Source of the DNA: Ruminococcaceae bacterium UBA1213
GTDB taxonomy: Bacteria > Bacillota > Clostridia > Oscillospirales > Acutalibacteraceae
Reading direction: 5' to 3'
Assembly: GCA_002309275.1 (NCBI GenBank)
Contig: DBXL01000033.1
Location: 8,917-16,652, forward strand
DNA: 7,736 nt
Below, piece after piece: positions 5,316 through 7,736 of the stretch (positions are counted from its first letter, which is position 1; each line of letters starts with the position of its first letter). The position numbers and the translations under genes were made by a program. Under the pieces are notes generated by a model. That model had not been told where the DNA came from and did not search any database. It worked only from the letters and a program-made list of their open reading frames with translations.

Positions 5316-6035
5316 ATGATAAAATTTGAGAATGTTACAAAGGTGTATAATAAAACCGTAAGAGCTGTTGATGACATCAGTTTCAATGTAAAGGGCGGTG
5401 AAATAGTGGGATTTATAGGACCGAACGGTTCGGGAAAAACCACTACAATGAAAATGCTCACAGGCATTGTGAGGGCAGATGTCGGAAAAATCACTGTCAA
5501 TGGTTTCAATGTCAGAAAGGAGCCTGTCAAGGCAAAGGAATCCATAGGATATATTGCAGACAGTCCCGATATGTTTTTGAGATTGAAGGGTACAGAATTT
5601 CTTGATTTGATAGGGGATATTTACCGTGTGCCTACGGAAAAAAGACAGACAAGAATCAGTGAATTGGCAGAGAGATTTGAATTGAGTGAAGCGTTGTCCT
5701 CTCAGATTATGAGCTATTCGCATGGTATGCGTCAGAAAATCATGGTAATAGCTGCACTCATGCATAATCCGCCTGTATGGATACTTGATGAGCCTATGGT
5801 GGGACTGGATCCGAAATCGGCATTTGAATTAAAACAGATGATGCGTGAACACGCCAAAGCAGGCAATGCTGTATTTTTTTCAACACATGTGCTGGAGGTT
5901 GCCGAAAAGCTCTGTGACCGTGTTATCATCATCAAAAAAGGCAATATACTCTTTGACGGCACGCTTGAAAAGCTTGAAAGTACAAGTAAAAATGAATCCC
6001 TTGAAAAAATCTTTTTGGAGTTGACGGAAAAATGA
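5316..6035 (+). CDS. ABC-2-type exporter ATP-binding protein
   Basis: A 239-residue single ABC ATPase with all motifs in order: Walker A GPNGSGKTT (35-43), Q-loop position occupied by D82 in GYIADSP, signature YSHGMRQK (134-141, in place of LSGGQ), Walker B VWILDEP (154-160; D158, E159), D-loop GLDP (163-166) and switch H191. YSHGM and an acidic Q-loop residue are common in the EcsA/CcmA-like exporter ATPases, so these are not defects. It powers the permease encoded next, whose ATG overlaps its stop codon (ATGA). The ATG at 5316 has AGGAGAT at 5301-5307. It has no dimerising extension, so a homodimer would bind the permease at the inner membrane face. Substrate unknown: export of a peptide or lipid, or self-protection, are all possible for this class. 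Confidence 0.95.
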   Translation: MIKFENVTKVYNKTVRAVDDISFNVKGGEIVGFIGPNGSGKTTTMKMLTGIVRADVGKITVNGFNVRKEPVKAKESIGYIADSPDMFLRLKGTEFLDLIGDIYRVPTEKRQTRISELAERFELSEALSSQIMSYSHGMRQKIMVIAALMHNPPVWILDEPMVGLDPKSAFELKQMMREHAKAGNAVFFSTHVLEVAEKLCDRVIIIKKGNILFDGTLEKLESTSKNESLEKIFLELTEK

Positions 6036-7690
6036 GTATATATCTGAAACTTGTCAAAGCACTTATATCCACTGTCGAGCCAAGCACCGAAGAAAAAAAA
6101 TACAATAAAATTTTTTATCGTGTAATGGGACTGATAGCTGTATTTGGAATCATGCTGCCAATGGCATTTTTTGTGGGAGTGGTGATATATGCCCTTACTC
6201 AGCCGCTTGTCAGTCAGGGAGCAGGACAGAATGCAGTAGAACTTTTTCTGCATCTCATTTCCGTATTTTCATTTATATTCGGCTTGAATGTCATTTTCAG
6301 TGTATTCTACTTTTCGGGAGATATTGAAAGCCTGCTTCCTTTGCCGCTGCGGTCATATCAGATTATCGGCTCAAAATTCACTGCCGCCCTCATCAGTGAG
6401 AGTGTCATGGAATTCATTGTGATAATAGCTGCATTTGCAGGCTATATAATCGCATCGGGAAGACATTTCTGGTCATGGATTATTGCTGTATTCGGTATGC
6501 TTACTCTGCCCATAGTACCGCTTGCATACTGTGCAATTATATGTATGCTTATCATGCTTTTGTCGGGATTTATCAAAAACAAAGATGCCGTCAATAAAAT
6601 GACGGGCTTTCTGACTCTTGCCGTTGTAGTCGGTATTGCTATACTGATTTCAAATACAGGCGGACTGGATACGGAACATTTGATAGAAGCTCTCTCCAAT
6701 CCAAGCAATCCTCTTTTGAATGTCATGAACTGCATATTCCCGCAGGTGCATTTTCTTGTCAGTGCCATGGTGAATAATACTTTTATCAATCTTATCTTTT
6801 ATATAGCCGTGAATGGTCTGGCAATAGGCTTGTTTCTTATCATTGCAGAGGCTGTATATTTCAGAACTGCCGTAGGCATCAACTACACCGCCAAAAAAGG
6901 CAAAAGCAGAGATAAAGTTATTTCTTCACTTAAAATGCATAATCCCTGTATAACATACCTTAAAAAAGAATTCAGAATTCTTTTAAGGACACCTGCCTAT
7001 TTCACCAACTGTATTATCATCAATTTAATATGGCCTGTTTTTTTATACATCGTGTATCTTCTCAACGGAAAGACCAATTTCCTTGATGAATTCATCTACG
7101 GCATACACAGCGGAAATGAAGAAAGTGTACTGATACTTATTCTGGCAATATCGGCATTATCTGTGCTGATAACCGCCGCAAACTGTATAGCGTCATCTGC
7201 CCTCACCAGAGAGGGAAAGCATTTTGCATTCATGAAATATATTCCGCTGTCGTATATTGCACAGATCAATATAAAAGCTCTTGTAAGTATTATTATAAGC
7301 GGTGCCGGCATGATAATATATGTAATAGCCGCTGCATTGTATCTGAATTTAGGCATAAAAATTACAATATTCTGTTGTCTTGTGAGCCTGCTTTCCGTAT
7401 CATTTGTATCGTATTTTGGAATATTCATGGATTCCGTCAACCCGAAATTGATATGGGACGATGAATTGAATGCACTCAGGGGAAATTACAATGTATTTTT
7501 CAATATGGCAGTGGCAATGCTTCTTGAAGCCGTGACGTGTGCAGGAGCATATCTGCTCTTTAAATTCACTTCTCTCGGCTCGCTCATTATTATTATTATG
7601 CTTTTCATATTCCTTATGCTTTTGAATACAGTAAGCTATCTGCTCTGCTCATACAAGGCGACTGCCAATATAGACAAACTTTCTGTATAA
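6032..7690 (+). CDS. ABC exporter permease, 12 membrane segments
   Basis: A 552-residue membrane protein in two halves. Segments are estimated at 29-55, 72-95, 115-140, 147-178, 190-207 and 250-273, then a basic cytoplasmic linker (about 280-320, TAKKGKSRDK), then 324-344, 364-386, 413-437, 442-466, 489-510 and 516-540. The stretch LTREGKHFAFMKYIPLS (391-407) and the closing-half motif MDSVNPKLIWDDE (466-478) resemble the large two-lobe putative ABC permeases (PF16949-type, from memory), in which a reading like 'SREGK-F-lK-iP' and 'PKL-W-E' recurs. The length fits that class rather than a six-helix ABC-2 permease. It overlaps the ATPase gene by 4 bp, giving coupled translation and likely equal stoichiometry; GGAG (6017-6020) can support initiation. 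No accessory peptide gene or sensor kinase is visible in the window, so the cargo is unknown. Confidence 0.9.
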   Translation: MSIYLKLVKALISTVEPSTEEKKYNKIFYRVMGLIAVFGIMLPMAFFVGVVIYALTQPLVSQGAGQNAVELFLHLISVFSFIFGLNVIFSVFYFSGDIESLLPLPLRSYQIIGSKFTAALISESVMEFIVIIAAFAGYIIASGRHFWSWIIAVFGMLTLPIVPLAYCAIICMLIMLLSGFIKNKDAVNKMTGFLTLAVVVGIAILISNTGGLDTEHLIEALSNPSNPLLNVMNCIFPQVHFLVSAMVNNTFINLIFYIAVNGLAIGLFLIIAEAVYFRTAVGINYTAKKGKSRDKVISSLKMHNPCITYLKKEFRILLRTPAYFTNCIIINLIWPVFLYIVYLLNGKTNFLDEFIYGIHSGNEESVLILILAISALSVLITAANCIASSALTREGKHFAFMKYIPLSYIAQINIKALVSIIISGAGMIIYVIAAALYLNLGIKITIFCCLVSLLSVSFVSYFGIFMDSVNPKLIWDDELNALRGNYNVFFNMAVAMLLEAVTCAGAYLLFKFTSLGSLIIIIMLFIFLMLLNTVSYLLCSYKATANIDKLSV

Positions 7691-7714
7691 TGAGGAATGA
7701 TTTAACAATTAAAA

Positions 7715-7723
7715 AAGGAGGAA
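7715..7723 (+). promoter_or_regulatory. Perfect Shine-Dalgarno site of a gene starting beyond the right edge
   Basis: AAGGAGGAA lies 25 bp after the permease stop, with no terminator between. No ATG, GTG or TTG lies in 7724-7736, so any start is at or after about 7736. The spacing of 14 nt or more from AAGGAGG would be long. A third gene co-transcribed with the exporter is likely. Confidence 0.5.
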
Positions 7724-7736
7724 TATTAAGTAACAG

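Noticed and set aside
5283..5765. A 160-codon open frame on the minus strand and an overlapping 105-codon frame.
   Set aside because: Both are antisense to the ABC ATPase Walker A region and promoter; the coding evidence on the plus strand is decisive.
5732..6253. A 173-codon open frame on the minus strand.
   Set aside because: It is antisense to the certain ATPase and permease genes and its product has no domain-like pattern.
1..7736. CRISPR array, insertion sequence, attachment site, tRNA or rRNA.
   Set aside because: No regularly spaced repeats, transposase or integrase motifs, or tRNA-like cloverleaf segments were seen by eye on either strand.

Overview
The window reads as chromosomal DNA of a low-GC Gram-positive bacterium. 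It is AT-rich throughout, has strong GGAGG-type ribosome binding sites, uses TTG starts in places, and carries a SpoIID-type sporulation gene fragment. A gut-type clostridial lineage (Ruminococcaceae-like) is my guess from overall character, not something the sequence proves. No rRNA, tRNA, CRISPR array, transposase or phage gene was seen, and no gene-free stretch exceeds 300 bases.

Layout: (1) 1-540, plus strand: the 3' part of a SpoIID/LytB-domain gene that runs in from the left edge. (2) 565-2945, minus strand: three genes in transcription order, a LuxR-type HTH regulator, a 373-residue protein of unrecognised family, and a CPBP (Abi) membrane protease. The last two are tightly coupled and have a good promoter of their own; their terminator hairpin overlaps the end of the convergent spoIID gene. 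(3) 3065-3679, minus strand: a single secreted, C-terminally anchored surface protein with its own terminator. (4) 3806-5129, minus strand: a membrane-anchored L,D-transpeptidase (YkuD-type) followed by a small four-helix membrane protein, ending in a near-perfect hairpin terminator. (5) 5316-7690, plus strand: a two-gene ABC exporter (ATPase and 12-helix permease, overlapping by 4 bp), transcribed divergently from the transpeptidase. A perfect Shine-Dalgarno sequence at the right edge announces a further gene.

Most of the genes act at the cell envelope: peptidoglycan cleavage (SpoIID), peptidoglycan cross-linking (L,D-transpeptidase), a surface protein, an intramembrane protease and an exporter. 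Whether they work together is not shown; they form at least four separate transcription units. The least-explained unit is the LuxR / 373-residue protein / CPBP group, the best candidate here for something undescribed. The 22-bp interrupted palindrome between the divergent transpeptidase and ABC promoters is the best candidate operator.
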